In this document: in pieces, positions 8,323-17,830 of the stretch
How the letters are laid out: every line of letters begins with the position of its first letter
Position numbering within the stretch: the first letter of the stretch is position 1
Assembly (NCBI RefSeq): GCF_028867935.1
Contig: NZ_JAPQNS010000016.1
Span: forward strand, 1-64,000
Direction: 5' to 3'
Source: Flavobacterium sp. SUN052
Lineage (GTDB): Bacteria; Bacteroidota; Bacteroidia; Flavobacteriales; Flavobacteriaceae
DNA: 64,000 nucleotides
The notes under the pieces: generated by a model
The model's input: only the letters and a program-made list of their open reading frames with translations
Told to the model about the DNA's origin: nothing
The model's database searches: none
Position numbers and translations under genes: made by a program

Positions 8323-9114
8323 TCACTTACCCGTAAAATTTGCCTTTCGTTTCATCAGAAAGGCGCCAATGCCTTCCAGTGCATCAGTTGACTTACCAAG
8401 AAAATCCTGACTATCAGCTTCTTGCTCTAGTTGGTGCTCCAAACTACTATATAGCGACTGATTGAGCACTTTTTTCATTGTACCGATAGCTCTTGTAGGA
8501 GCTGTAACGTAAGTAGCTACTTTTTGATTGACTGCCTCATCTAATGCTGAAGCTGGCACGGATTGACTAACTAATCCAAGAGTCATTGCTTCGGGGCCAT
8601 ATACCCTTCTGCCAGTGCTACACAACTCGAATGCCTTCAATGAACCTACCAAACGCGGCAGAAAGAACGTTGACCCTGCATCGGGCATCAAACCTATGTT
8701 GACAAATATCTGGCTGAAATAAGCTTCGTCGGCGGCAATGATTACGTCACAGGCTAGAGCCAAAGAACAGCCCGCGCCCGCTGCCACTCCATTCACACGC
8801 GCAATAACAGGTTTCTCGATGTTGCGAATAGCCATAATCATCGGGTGATAACCCTCCCTCAATGATTTACCCAGAGAAAGTTGCCCATTTGTTGCCTGGC
8901 TAAGGCCATCTTTTAAGTCGGCCCCTGAACAAAATGCTTTATCGCCTGCTCCCGTAATCACGACAACTCTAATTTGCTCATCGACCCCGGCTTGCTCAAC
9001 AGCGGCTGTGATGTCCTTTATGAGTGCCGCGCTAAGCGCATTGTAAACCTGAGGACGATTGAGGGTAATGCGGCAAATACCGCCGTCGATCTCGTAAAGG
9101 ATATTGTCGTACAT
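8323..9114 (-). CDS. Enoyl-CoA hydratase/isomerase family protein (PaaG-like)
   Basis: Crotonase-fold enzyme of about 263 aa acting on acyl-CoA thioesters. The oxyanion-hole segments are AFCSGADL and NGVAAGAGCSLALA. The active-site loop reads NIGLMPDAGSTFFLPRLVG; the Asp after MP is the pattern of isomerases such as PaaG (epoxyphenylacetyl-CoA isomerase) more than of classical hydratases with two Glu. The start is the ATG at 9114; an upstream extension exists but does not match the family. No other phenylacetate genes are nearby, so the substrate is uncertain. Confidence 0.87.
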   Translation of the reverse strand: MYDNILYEIDGGICRITLNRPQVYNALSAALIKDITAAVEQAGVDEQIRVVVITGAGDKAFCSGADLKDGLSQATNGQLSLGKSLREGYHPMIMAIRNIEKPVIARVNGVAAGAGCSLALACDVIIAADEAYFSQIFVNIGLMPDAGSTFFLPRLVGSLKAFELCSTGRRVYGPEAMTLGLVSQSVPASALDEAVNQKVATYVTAPTRAIGTMKKVLNQSLYSSLEHQLEQEADSQDFLGKSTDALEGIGAFLMKRKANFTGK

Positions 9115-9204
9115 GACCTGTTGCTGTTTCACTAGTAGTATGCAAGCATACAGGTTTTGCGCTAATAAAAAAAGCAAACCGGTTATGTTGCTTTATTACG
9201 GCTC

Positions 9205-9843
9205 CTAAATCAATAAGGAAACGGCCAGAACACTAACCATTAAGCCCATTAAAAGGCCAACGTTAACTTGAGCTAAGGTGTGGGCGTTCAGATGTAGTCG
9301 GGCACTCATAACGAGTCCAGCGAGTCCGGTGAGGAGCGCCAAAACAAAGATTAAATCCGTTTCGCCAAATTTTACGGTTATGGAAATTAGCGAGCCAAGA
9401 ACGCCACCAATGCCGACACTGTGGGCGCTTATCTTCCAATACAATGAAATGATCCCAACCAGTAAAATAGAGATGGTAATACTGCCAAGTATAACGGAAA
9501 TTTCTGGCGAGGTTTCGGAAACAAGCTGCATTCGGGTAGCAAACAGGAATGTAAGCACCGAATAAATAATGCCAGTAAGAAAATAAGGTAATCGGCGGTC
9601 GAGTCGATTATCTAAGTAAAGGCTGGGGATGTAGCCGCTTCGGAACAAGTAATAAATCAGGATTGAAGGGATTCCGAAAGTGCCCACTGTGATCAAAACA
9701 AGCAGACTACCACGGAAACCCGCCGGAAAGGCATCAAGCCCTAACACGCCGGGTGCTTGAAAAAAGAGGATGCCGAACAACAAGGTCGGCATTAGTAGTG
9801 GATGAAAAAGTATAGAAAGCGCACGCGCCAGTTTGTCAGTCAC
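9205..9843 (-). CDS. PAP2-like integral membrane protein
   Basis: 212 aa, almost entirely hydrophobic with about six or seven membrane segments. It matches a Bacteroidota family of divergent PAP2 relatives: the conserved stretches are LDNRLDRRLPYFLTG, WKISAHSVGIGG and ARLHLNAHTLAQV. The His-containing motifs resemble degraded PAP2 motifs 2 and 3, but the KX6RP motif is not seen, so phosphatase activity is doubtful. Confidence 0.7.
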   Translation of the reverse strand: MTDKLARALSILFHPLLMPTLLFGILFFQAPGVLGLDAFPAGFRGSLLVLITVGTFGIPSILIYYLFRSGYIPSLYLDNRLDRRLPYFLTGIIYSVLTFLFATRMQLVSETSPEISVILGSITISILLVGIISLYWKISAHSVGIGGVLGSLISITVKFGETDLIFVLALLTGLAGLVMSARLHLNAHTLAQVNVGLLMGLMVSVLAVSLLI

Positions 9844-9910
9844 GATTTTAAAGCAAAGTATAATTCAGCAAACGAATTTACGGCCAAAAACGGTTCAATT
9901 CGTTTGGGAA

Positions 9911-11362
9911 CTACAATTGCTTACGCAAACGGGCAACAGGAATGTTTAGTTGTTCACGGTATTTGGCCACTGTCCGGCGCGCAATGTTATAACCACGATC
10001 GTTAAGCATTTTTTCGAGCTTATCGTCGGAGAGTGGGTTTAGCTTGGGTTCGTTGTCGATTAGGTCTTTCAAAATGTTCTTCACCTCGCGGCTGCTAACA
10101 TCCTCGCCTGAATCAGTTGAAATCCCCTCCGAGAAGAAATACTTAAGCGGATAAATGCCAAACTCTGTCTGAACAGATTTACTGTTGGCTACCCGCGACA
10201 CCGTTGACACGTCCATATCGATGATAGATGCAATGTCTTTCAGGATCATGGGCCGAAGCTTTGATTCGTCGCCGGTCAGAAAGAAGTCAAACTGGAATTT
10301 GACAATGGCGTTCATTGTTTTCAACAGCGTTTGTTGCCGCTGTTTGATGGCATCGATAAACCACTTGGCTGCGTCGAGTCGCTGCTTAACAAAAGTAACT
10401 GTTTCTTTAAGGGCTTTATTATTTTTAGTGCTTTTGTCGTAGGTATCCAGCATCTCGGCAAACGATCGGCTGATTTTTAGTTCAGGGGCGTTTTTCGAGT
10501 TTAAGGTCAATTCTAATTTCCCGCCGTTATTGGTCAGAATAAAGTCAGGAATTAAGTACTGCGCTGTTCCGTCTCCACCTTCTACAGAGCCGGGCTTTGG
10601 ATTCAACTTGGTAATGATGTTAACGACCTGTTTCAACGACTCATCAGAAATGTTAAGCCGTCGCTGAATCTTCTCGAAGTGTTTTTTCGAGAATTCCTCA
10701 AAGAACTCCTCAATGATTTTGATAGCCAGCAGAACGTAAGGATCAGCTTGATCTTTGCGTTTTAGTTGCAAAACCAGGCACTCCTGTAGACTACGGGCGG
10801 CAATTCCCGGAGGGTCGAATGTTTGAATGCGCGCAAGAACTTCCTCTAATTCGGCAGCATCGGTGAAAACGCCCTGAGAGAAAGCAAGATCATTGACAAT
10901 CGCCTGCATGGATCGGCGTATATAGCCATCGCTTTCGATGCTGCCGATAAGCTGAAGGCCAATGACACGCTGTTCTTCGGACAAGCGGAGATAGCCAAAC
11001 TGTTGCATGAGCGAGTCCATAAGGCTCGAACTGCTGGCTAAGGGCGATTCCCGCTCCTCTTCGGCATAATTGCCATCGCCCTGCATTTTGTAGCCATTAT
11101 AATCATCATTGCCTAGATAACCATCCAGGTCAAGGTCGTCATCTCGTGAACGGATATCCTCGCTGTACTCATCATCGAAAGGGTCATCATTAGAAGGCTC
11201 GTCGTAATCTTCAGCTCCTTCTTCAAGAGCCGGATTGATTTCAAGTTCTTCTTCGATGCGTGTGTCCAGTTCAGCCGTAGGAATTTGCAACAACTTGATG
11301 AACTGAATCTGTTGAGGAGACAGTTTTTGTTGAAGCGTCTGGTTTAGGCTTAACTTCTGCAT
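9911..11362 (-). CDS. rpoN: RNA polymerase sigma-54 factor
   Basis: Alternative sigma factor of 483 aa that needs AAA+ enhancer-binding activators. Region I is glutamine- and leucine-rich (LSLNQTLQQKLSPQQIQFIKLLQ) and is followed by an acidic region II (about 45-105). The core-binding domain (about 115-300) and the C-terminal DNA-binding domain follow. The RpoN box is ARRTVAKYREQL near residue 465. Full length for the family. No activator gene lies in the window. Confidence 0.96.
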   Translation of the reverse strand: MQKLSLNQTLQQKLSPQQIQFIKLLQIPTAELDTRIEEELEINPALEEGAEDYDEPSNDDPFDDEYSEDIRSRDDDLDLDGYLGNDDYNGYKMQGDGNYAEEERESPLASSSSLMDSLMQQFGYLRLSEEQRVIGLQLIGSIESDGYIRRSMQAIVNDLAFSQGVFTDAAELEEVLARIQTFDPPGIAARSLQECLVLQLKRKDQADPYVLLAIKIIEEFFEEFSKKHFEKIQRRLNISDESLKQVVNIITKLNPKPGSVEGGDGTAQYLIPDFILTNNGGKLELTLNSKNAPELKISRSFAEMLDTYDKSTKNNKALKETVTFVKQRLDAAKWFIDAIKQRQQTLLKTMNAIVKFQFDFFLTGDESKLRPMILKDIASIIDMDVSTVSRVANSKSVQTEFGIYPLKYFFSEGISTDSGEDVSSREVKNILKDLIDNEPKLNPLSDDKLEKMLNDRGYNIARRTVAKYREQLNIPVARLRKQL

Positions 11363-11842
11363 AAAAGAATTAGAGAATGGTAATATAAACGAGTTGGGCA
11401 GAAGGGTGTGATAACAGCCCCCTCACAATTATCAGACCAATTTCACTCAAAAATTGTTTAACGCCAATAAAAAAATCAGATAAGGTGGGCAATATAGCTG
11501 ATATTGATTGAATGGTACAATAAACAAAGGTGAAATCAAGCATATATTGACCAGAATGACTAGGCGGCTTTAATTTTAAACTATTGATAGTCTAGTAGTT
11601 ATGACCCCTTTTTGGGGATTTGGTCAATAGACTAACATTAGGAAACAATTATTTTCTTAAATAAGTGTTCAAGTATCCTGACCATAGCCAATAGGTACAT
11701 CGAAGTGCGATTTCTTTAAACCTATTTTTAGGGGATCTTTGTTACTTTAATACAACATGCATTGGTAAGCCTTCAGTTTGGCAGTATGCTAAAACGCTGG
11801 TCAAACCCAATTGGTCATTCGTTTGTTTTTCACCATTAATCA
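11363..11842. other. 480-base intergenic region between divergent rpoN and nadE
   Basis: AT-rich, with no open frame that looks real. It must hold the promoters of both genes. Several TTTG motifs are present (for example near 11630 and 11737), but I cannot pair one with a good TAnnTTTG at the right distance. No strong hairpin was seen. Confidence 0.5.
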
Positions 11843-13936
11843 ATGAAATTACTCAAGGTTGCTGCCGGCGTATTGAATCAGACCCCGCTTGCCTGGGATC
11901 ACAATCGACAAAATATCATCAATGCGATCGACGCAGCCCGACAACAGGGCGTTGGTTTGCTGGTGTTACCCGAACTCTGTATTTCGGGCTACAATTGCGA
12001 TGATATGTTTTTCGCCCAGAACACGATTGACCAGTCGATTGCATCGTTGCTCGATATTGTGATGCATACAGCAGACATAGTCGTATCGGTTGGGTTGCCA
12101 TTGCGGCATAATAACCGGACATATAATACGGCCTGTCTGATTGCCAACAAACGGATTATGGGTTTTGCGGTCAAGCAGTATCTGCCCCAAAACGGTATTC
12201 ATTACGAACCCCGCTGGTTTCAACCTTGGTCGGCCTTTGTGCGAGACGAAATCAAACTGTCAAGCTCTTCACATGGTGGAGAATTTACGTATCCGTTTGG
12301 CGATCTGGTGTTCGATCTGTCGGGGATCCGAATTGGGTTCGAAATCTGCGAAGATGCCTGGATTGCCAATCGGCCCGGTCGGTCGTTGTTCGAACGAGGG
12401 ATCGATATAATTCTGAATCCGTCAGCTAGTCATTTTTCGTTTAATAAATCGGTTACGCGAGAGCGATTGGTTGTCGATGCGTCGCGCTCATTTGGAGTCA
12501 GTTACATTTACACGAACCTGCTGGGTAATGAAGCCGGGCGCGCTATTTATGACGGTGATGCGATGGTGGCTTCCAACGGCTCGTTGTTGGTGTCAGGTCC
12601 GCGCTTGAGTTACGAAGAGTTCCATATTGTTTCGGCCGTGGTCGATATTGAGCTGACCCGCCTGAACCAGGTGCAGAACCGGGGGAACCTGGCTCTTGCT
12701 TACCCGAATCTGCGCGTTACTGATCGGTTCGACTGGCCAGAAGCAGCGCCAGTGAAACCCTACGAGCCCGTATTGGAGTCGTGGGAGCGGGGTGGCTATA
12801 TCCGCGAAGAGGAGTTTGCGCGGGCTGTAGCACTGGGTTTATTCGATTATTTGCGTAAAAGCCGGTCGCAGGGGTATGTGCTGAGCTTGTCGGGCGGGGC
12901 CGATTCTTCGGCTATAGCGGCTACCGTGTTCCTGATGATTCGGATGGCGGTAGAAAACATCGGAATCGATGGAGTGAAGCAGAAACTGAGTTATATCAAA
13001 GAGGTTCAGGACTGCCAATCTGCTGAGGAAATGGTGGGGCACCTGTTAACGACTATGTATCAGGGTACCCAAAATTCGTCGGACGACACGTACAACTCCG
13101 CCAAAGAACTAGCCGAAAGTATTGGGGCGAAGTTTCTGAACATTGACATCAATGGACTTGTAGATACGTACCGAGGTCTGATTGAGGGGCAATTGGGCCG
13201 TAAACTATCGTGGGAAACCGATGACCTAGCCTTGCAGAATATACAGGCGCGGGTACGGGCTCCAAGTATCTGGATGTTGGCCAATATCAACAATGCACTT
13301 CTGCTAAGTACATCGAATCGGTCGGAGGCCGCTGTAGGGTATGCTACAATGGATGGCGACACAGCGGGCAGTATTTCGCCGATTACGGGCATCGACAAGC
13401 ACTTTCTGCGCGGCTGGCTTCGCTGGCTCGAAAACGTGGGCTTGAATATCGCGTCGACTCCTTCGCCCGAAACGGCCATAAAATTGACTGGCTTGCACCG
13501 CGTGAACACCCTTCAGCCGACCGCAGAACTCCGTCCGCTGGACAAAAAACAAACCGATGAAGACGATCTAATGCCTTACGATGTGCTGAACACGATTGAG
13601 CAACTAGCCATCCGCGATAAGCAGCCTCCTGTTGAGGTGTTAAAGGCAATTATGCCGCGCTATGGTGAGACGCATAGCCAGGAAAAGTTGCTGCTTTGGG
13701 TTGATCGGTTTTTCAGGCTCTGGAGTCGTAATCAGTGGAAGCGGGAGCGGTATGCCCCTTCCTTCCATCTCGATGATTACAGCCTTGATCCACGCACCTG
13801 GATGCGGTTCCCGATCCTGTCGGGCGGTTTCGAGAAAGAACTGGCCGAGATGAAAACGTGGGCCGAGTCGAAAGCGAACGGTGATATAGTTGTTGCGCGT
13901 AAGGCACACGGAGGGCGTGGTAAGATTGGGTTCTGA
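11843..13936 (+). CDS. nadE: Glutamine-dependent NAD+ synthetase
   Basis: Makes NAD from deamido-NAD, ATP and glutamine (697 aa). The N-terminal nitrilase-type glutaminase (about 1-290) has the catalytic triad in LLVLPELCISGY (Glu), VKQYLPQNGIHYE (Lys) and GFEICEDAW (Cys). The C-terminal synthetase domain has the PP-loop ATP site VLSLSGGADSSA (about residue 350), then LSTSNRSEAAVGYAT and DGDTAGSISPI. This two-domain architecture lets glutamine supply ammonia through an internal channel. A monocistronic layout is likely. Confidence 0.96.
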   Translation: MKLLKVAAGVLNQTPLAWDHNRQNIINAIDAARQQGVGLLVLPELCISGYNCDDMFFAQNTIDQSIASLLDIVMHTADIVVSVGLPLRHNNRTYNTACLIANKRIMGFAVKQYLPQNGIHYEPRWFQPWSAFVRDEIKLSSSSHGGEFTYPFGDLVFDLSGIRIGFEICEDAWIANRPGRSLFERGIDIILNPSASHFSFNKSVTRERLVVDASRSFGVSYIYTNLLGNEAGRAIYDGDAMVASNGSLLVSGPRLSYEEFHIVSAVVDIELTRLNQVQNRGNLALAYPNLRVTDRFDWPEAAPVKPYEPVLESWERGGYIREEEFARAVALGLFDYLRKSRSQGYVLSLSGGADSSAIAATVFLMIRMAVENIGIDGVKQKLSYIKEVQDCQSAEEMVGHLLTTMYQGTQNSSDDTYNSAKELAESIGAKFLNIDINGLVDTYRGLIEGQLGRKLSWETDDLALQNIQARVRAPSIWMLANINNALLLSTSNRSEAAVGYATMDGDTAGSISPITGIDKHFLRGWLRWLENVGLNIASTPSPETAIKLTGLHRVNTLQPTAELRPLDKKQTDEDDLMPYDVLNTIEQLAIRDKQPPVEVLKAIMPRYGETHSQEKLLLWVDRFFRLWSRNQWKRERYAPSFHLDDYSLDPRTWMRFPILSGGFEKELAEMKTWAESKANGDIVVARKAHGGRGKIGF

Positions 13937-13945
13937 TCGAATTGG

Positions 13946-13984
13946 AACGAGGATGACGCAGATACAGCGGATTAGCGCGGATTT
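13946..13984. repeat. Imperfect tandem decamers between nadE and the ATPase gene
   Basis: Four near-copies of a 9-10 base unit of the form (g)acGCGGATt follow one another (GAACGAGGAT, GACGCAGAT, ACAGCGGATT, AGCGCGGATT). Similar tracts are, as far as I recall, scattered between genes in related genomes. This one marks the left boundary of the AT-richer ATPase/HNH cassette. Confidence 0.5.
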
Positions 13985-14014
13985 TTTGGGTATTTTTGTG
14001 AAAAGCGATTATCT

Positions 14015-15277
14015 ATGGTTACGCCGGAAGAATTCCCCTACATCACGTCTATTCACGTCAACGACTGCTATACGTATCAGAATTTTGACATTCCGCTCTT
14101 CGACTATAAGTCGGAGAAGCCGTTTAGTCATTTGATTCTGACAGGGAAGAATGGGTCGGGGAAGAGTACGATTTTGAATAGCTTGAATGATTATTTTATA
14201 GCTTGGCGTAGTGGTTCTCAACCGATGACTTCGGAACGCAAACTTTCACAGCATGTAAGTCAGTTAAAGCAAAATATTCAACATAGATCCATAACGCACG
14301 GGGAACAGGATGAATATGTACTGATGTGGGGAAAAGAGGTCGCCAAATATGGACGGTTAGAAATAATAACTGTCCAAGAACCAAGTAGCATTTGGGAGCA
14401 GAAAAAAAACAGTTTACTCTATTCTTATTTTCCTGCAAAGCGGACTAGCGGAGTAGATAAAGTAGATGCTCCATCAAAGCTGACAGAATTTACAGACAAG
14501 TTGAATACTGCTGATTCAACCCAGTTCTTTATACGCAAATTCAAACAGTATTTAGTTAATCAAAAGGTTGAGCAAGCCTTTAGCCAGATTGAGCGCCAAA
14601 CCGATCAAATTGAGCATGTTAGTTTGTTCTTTAAGAACCTTGAGGACACATTCCGTAGCATGTTTGATGATGGAGCTATGGAGATTGAGTTCGTCAGAAG
14701 TAACTACGAGTTTTATCTTAAGTTATCCGATGGACGACGAGTAACTTTCGATACTCTCTCGGAAGGCTTTTCGGCGTTGTTGAGCATTCTTATGGACCTG
14801 TTAACCAGGGTTGACTTGATTCGCAAGCAAGTTGGAGATTTCTCGTACAATCCTTGTGGTATTGTCCTGATTGACGAACCTGAAACGCACCTTCATTTAC
14901 AGTTGCAGGAGCAAGTTTTGCCTTTATTGACGACACTTTTTCCTAATGTTCAATTCATTGCAGCCACGCATTCCCCTGCGGTTATAGCCAGCATCAAGAA
15001 CGCTACCATTTTTGATTTGACAACAAAAGAGGTTCGTTCGGATGAGGTAGTAGGCAGGAGCTATTCTGAGCTGATGATGAGACATTTCGGTCTAAATAAC
15101 GAATATTCTGGCATCGCCGATGATATATTTAAGAAGGTTAAAGAGATTTTAAGTAACTATAAAAATGACCAGCCAAAAATTAAGGCTGAGATACAGAAAA
15201 TTGTAGGCGAAAATGAGGATTATCTTTCTCCGAGCTTTATGGTTGAGTTAGAGTCATTAATCATAGAAAACGAATAA
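14015..15277 (+). CDS. AAA ATPase of a Septu-like (PtuA-like) defence pair
   Basis: ABC/OLD-type ATPase of 420 aa. Walker A is LTGKNGSGKSTIL (about residue 48). A helical insert follows (about 85-230). The signature-like region reads FDTLSEGFSALLSILMDL, and Walker B with the catalytic Glu reads GIVLIDEPETHLH, followed by the H-loop IAATHSPAVIAS. This is the architecture of PtuA and related defence ATPases. The HNH nuclease gene starts 12 bases downstream, the PtuA-PtuB order. Base composition is clearly AT-richer than nadE and the exporter on either side, suggesting transfer. Other AAA-15-type ATPases look similar, so the Septu link rests mainly on the partner gene. Confidence 0.78.
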   Translation: MVTPEEFPYITSIHVNDCYTYQNFDIPLFDYKSEKPFSHLILTGKNGSGKSTILNSLNDYFIAWRSGSQPMTSERKLSQHVSQLKQNIQHRSITHGEQDEYVLMWGKEVAKYGRLEIITVQEPSSIWEQKKNSLLYSYFPAKRTSGVDKVDAPSKLTEFTDKLNTADSTQFFIRKFKQYLVNQKVEQAFSQIERQTDQIEHVSLFFKNLEDTFRSMFDDGAMEIEFVRSNYEFYLKLSDGRRVTFDTLSEGFSALLSILMDLLTRVDLIRKQVGDFSYNPCGIVLIDEPETHLHLQLQEQVLPLLTTLFPNVQFIAATHSPAVIASIKNATIFDLTTKEVRSDEVVGRSYSELMMRHFGLNNEYSGIADDIFKKVKEILSNYKNDQPKIKAEIQKIVGENEDYLSPSFMVELESLIIENE

Positions 15278-15289
15278 GTCTGCTGCTTC

Positions 15290-16051
15290 ATGATTAATGT
15301 AGAACGAAGTAAAAACGCGCCTGAATCCCTGAACGATAGTCCTATAAGGCAGTATTTAGATGATTTATCTCTTTACAAGCTAGATCAGCAATTGCCAGTT
15401 GATCAGCAGACTTTACCTAAGCCTGAATGTAGTAAGTCATACCGAAGTGCAGACTTATTTGACGCTTTTGATAGTTGCTTTTTTAGTAAGTGCTACATGA
15501 CTGAAAAGCCGTTTATAAATTCTTGGTCAATGGACGTGGAGCATTTTTTACCACGGAATGAGCGGCCTGATCTAAAATACGCTTGGGAAAATCTGTATCC
15601 TGCAGACCACGATGCTAATTTGCTAAAGCCAGACAATACTCCTGTTGGCGGTTATTTAGACCCTTGTGATCCTGCTGATGATGTGGAAACAGAGATCATC
15701 TATGTAATGGATTATGATGGACAGGTCATCGACTTCGAGGCTCGCGACCCTCTAAATACTAAAGCTAAAAATACAGCATTGCTCTTGCGTAAAATACACA
15801 ATGGAAGTACAGAGAACCACAGAAGAAAAACAATTGAACTCCGTTCGGCAATTCATAAGAAATATGTGAAAGTGCTTGAAGCTATAACCAAATGGCAAAA
15901 AGCACTTCTTGATGGAGACCGTGATAAAGAAGTGAAATTTGAGAAGATTCTCAGAGGGTTACTGTCGAAAAAGAGTGCTTACACAATGATGATGAGGTCA
16001 TCAGATGCTGTACAAGAATTGCCTAAAAGCTTTCTTATCGAAGAAGTATAA
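15290..16051 (+). CDS. HNH nuclease-like partner (PtuB-like)
   Basis: 253 aa. The N-terminus, INVERSKNAPESLN, resembles the start of PtuB/TIGR02646-type HNH proteins. The nuclease core lies at about 65-115: CFFSKCYMTEKP (a Cys pair), SMDVEHFLPRNERPD (DxEH, the catalytic His) and LKYAWENLYPADHDAN (the N/H half). The second Cys pair usual in PtuB is not visible, so zinc binding may be altered. A helical C-terminal half (NTALLLRKIHNGSTENHRRK; SAYTMMMRSS) also fits that family. Its stop is immediately followed by the ATG of the next gene. In Septu systems the ATPase holds or activates the nuclease during phage infection; that role is inferred here. Confidence 0.7.
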   Translation: MINVERSKNAPESLNDSPIRQYLDDLSLYKLDQQLPVDQQTLPKPECSKSYRSADLFDAFDSCFFSKCYMTEKPFINSWSMDVEHFLPRNERPDLKYAWENLYPADHDANLLKPDNTPVGGYLDPCDPADDVETEIIYVMDYDGQVIDFEARDPLNTKAKNTALLLRKIHNGSTENHRRKTIELRSAIHKKYVKVLEAITKWQKALLDGDRDKEVKFEKILRGLLSKKSAYTMMMRSSDAVQELPKSFLIEEV

Positions 16052-16924
16052 ATGAGAACTTCTTCAACTTCATCAAGTCCGGCGTGGCTCGGTATTCTGT
16101 TTGCGGCTCTTTGGGCGTCGGCTTCGGTGGCAACCAAGTTTGGGGTTGAGTCGGCGCATCCGCTCTGGCTGGCAACTATTCGGTTTCTGATTGCCGGGAG
16201 CGGGATGTTGCTGTTTGCCTACGTGGTGAAAAAGAATAACCCACTTCCTAAAGGCGTGGAATGGCAACGGCTCACCATTTTCGCATTGCTCAACACCACC
16301 ATTTATTTGGGGTTGTTTGTACTGGCCATGAAAGAAGTTTCAGCGGGGATTGGCAGTTTAAGTACAGCTACTAATCCGCTGTTTATTAGCCTGATGTCGG
16401 CCATCTGGCTTCGGCGGCCTTTACGCTGGCAAGAGGGGGCAGGCATAACGCTGGGATTGGCGGGCGTGTGCGTGGCCACCTACCCGCTGCTGGGCGATGC
16501 CCACACGACCGTTCGGGGATTGCTGATTATGCTGGGCAGTATGCTGTCTATATCAGCGGCTACTGTTTATTACGCTCATTTCGAGTGGAGACTGCCTCCC
16601 TTAGTTATCAATGGCTGGCAGGTTTTTCTGGGCGGAATTCTGTTACTGCCCATCACACTTTCTATGGCCGAATTTAGGCCGGAGCAATTCGGTACTACGT
16701 TCTGGGGTGCGGTGTTCTGGCTAGTGGTTCCGGTGTCGGTCATAGCCTTGCAACTGTGGTTTTATCTCGTTCGGCAAGATGCGGTCCGAGCTTCACTGTG
16801 GCTGTTTTTGTGCCCTATTTTTGGGTTTGCCTATTCTGCCCTGCTCATGGGCGAACCTATCACGGGTTTTACCGTAGCTGGCACAGCTCTGGTGCTGGCT
16901 GGTTTATGGCTGGGAAGACGGTAA
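16052..16924 (+). CDS. EamA/DMT-family transporter
   Basis: 290 aa with ten predicted membrane segments in two EamA repeats, typical of drug/metabolite exporters such as RhaT/YdcZ relatives. Motifs include FAALWASASVATKFGV near the start and GEPITGFTVAGTALVLAGL at the end. It begins directly after the nuclease stop codon but its higher GC matches the chromosomal neighbours, so it is probably not part of the defence cassette. Its last 21 bases overlap the convergent OmpA-like gene. The substrate is unknown. Confidence 0.88.
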   Translation: MRTSSTSSSPAWLGILFAALWASASVATKFGVESAHPLWLATIRFLIAGSGMLLFAYVVKKNNPLPKGVEWQRLTIFALLNTTIYLGLFVLAMKEVSAGIGSLSTATNPLFISLMSAIWLRRPLRWQEGAGITLGLAGVCVATYPLLGDAHTTVRGLLIMLGSMLSISAATVYYAHFEWRLPPLVINGWQVFLGGILLLPITLSMAEFRPEQFGTTFWGAVFWLVVPVSVIALQLWFYLVRQDAVRASLWLFLCPIFGFAYSALLMGEPITGFTVAGTALVLAGLWLGRR

Positions 16925-17632
16925 CACCAGCAACTCAACACGTTTATTTCTGGCCCTCCTTTCGGGGGAGAGTGGCCCCGGGAGGGGTTTGACTCCACCA
17001 TAACTCCGTACGTCGATGCGGGCTCTACTAATTCCCAATTGTTCTAAAAACGTTCTGACGGCTTCAGCGCGATCACTGGCGAGCAACTGATTTAACCTGA
17101 TATCGCCAATGGTATCGGTGTGTCCGGCAGCTTCGATGCGAACCGTCGGATGTGCTTCGAGCAGCGCGGCTACCTCTCGCAAAGTAGCGATGGCAGCCGA
17201 CGACAAATCAGATCGGCGGGCAGCAAACTGAATGGTAGGCAATACCACTGGCATAACGGTTTTTGGCGCGTTTCCGGGCTCCAAACGAATCTGCTTGCCA
17301 TAGATTCGGTCGGCGCGTTGATCGGAAAAGGCGAGCTTCTCTTCGAGGTCTTTGTACCCATCAGCTCTGGTAATAATCGAGTAGGTTTTGGTTGGATCTA
17401 GTCGAAGAGTGAATGAACCATCGGCATTTGTTCGGCTGGTTGCCGTGGCTACCCTCCCTGGCAGTGGGCTAGCCTGTACGGTGGCTCCGGCAATGGGCAA
17501 ACGCGTACGGTCGTTCACCACGGTTCCTTCCAATACTGCGCTTGAGGGTGGGGTATTTTGCGCCCATACGGCTGTTGATAGAACAGCCAAAAAGACAGAT
17601 AGAAATGCACCAGAAATCAAGCGAGTCATCAT
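16904..17632 (-). CDS. OmpA-family protein with carboxypeptidase-like regulatory domain
   Basis: 242 aa. A signal peptide ends at about residue 24 (AVWA-QN). Residues 30-120 form a beta-sandwich of the CarboxypepD_reg type (LEGTVVNDRTRLPIAGATVQ, NADGSFTLRL). Residues 130-240 form the OmpA C-terminal peptidoglycan-binding domain (IEAAGHTDTIGDIRLNQLLA, LGISRARIDVRSYG, RARNKRVEL). It likely anchors a periplasmic module to peptidoglycan. Two adjacent ATGs (17632 and 17629) can start it. The 3' end overlaps the convergent exporter gene by 21 bases. Confidence 0.9.
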   Translation of the reverse strand: MMTRLISGAFLSVFLAVLSTAVWAQNTPPSSAVLEGTVVNDRTRLPIAGATVQASPLPGRVATATSRTNADGSFTLRLDPTKTYSIITRADGYKDLEEKLAFSDQRADRIYGKQIRLEPGNAPKTVMPVVLPTIQFAARRSDLSSAAIATLREVAALLEAHPTVRIEAAGHTDTIGDIRLNQLLASDRAEAVRTFLEQLGISRARIDVRSYGGVKPLPGPLSPERRARNKRVELLVLPSSQP

Positions 17633-17830
17633 AAAATAGACAACGGGATCAGCCGGGCAAATAGTTTGAAAAGTCGCCTAAAATGCTTAATTTAAAGTCG
17701 TATTAGAGTGTGTTTTTAGAGGGCTATTTTTGGAGCATAATATACTGATTTACAGTGTTTTATAATTATATTTTTGAAGACAAAAATGGAACGTCTATAA
17801 ATGCGATTTTGTTAGTAGAGTAGAAGGTAA

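Noticed and set aside
13060..13509. 149-codon frame opposite nadE
   Set aside because: Antisense shadow of a well-identified gene with no family resemblance.
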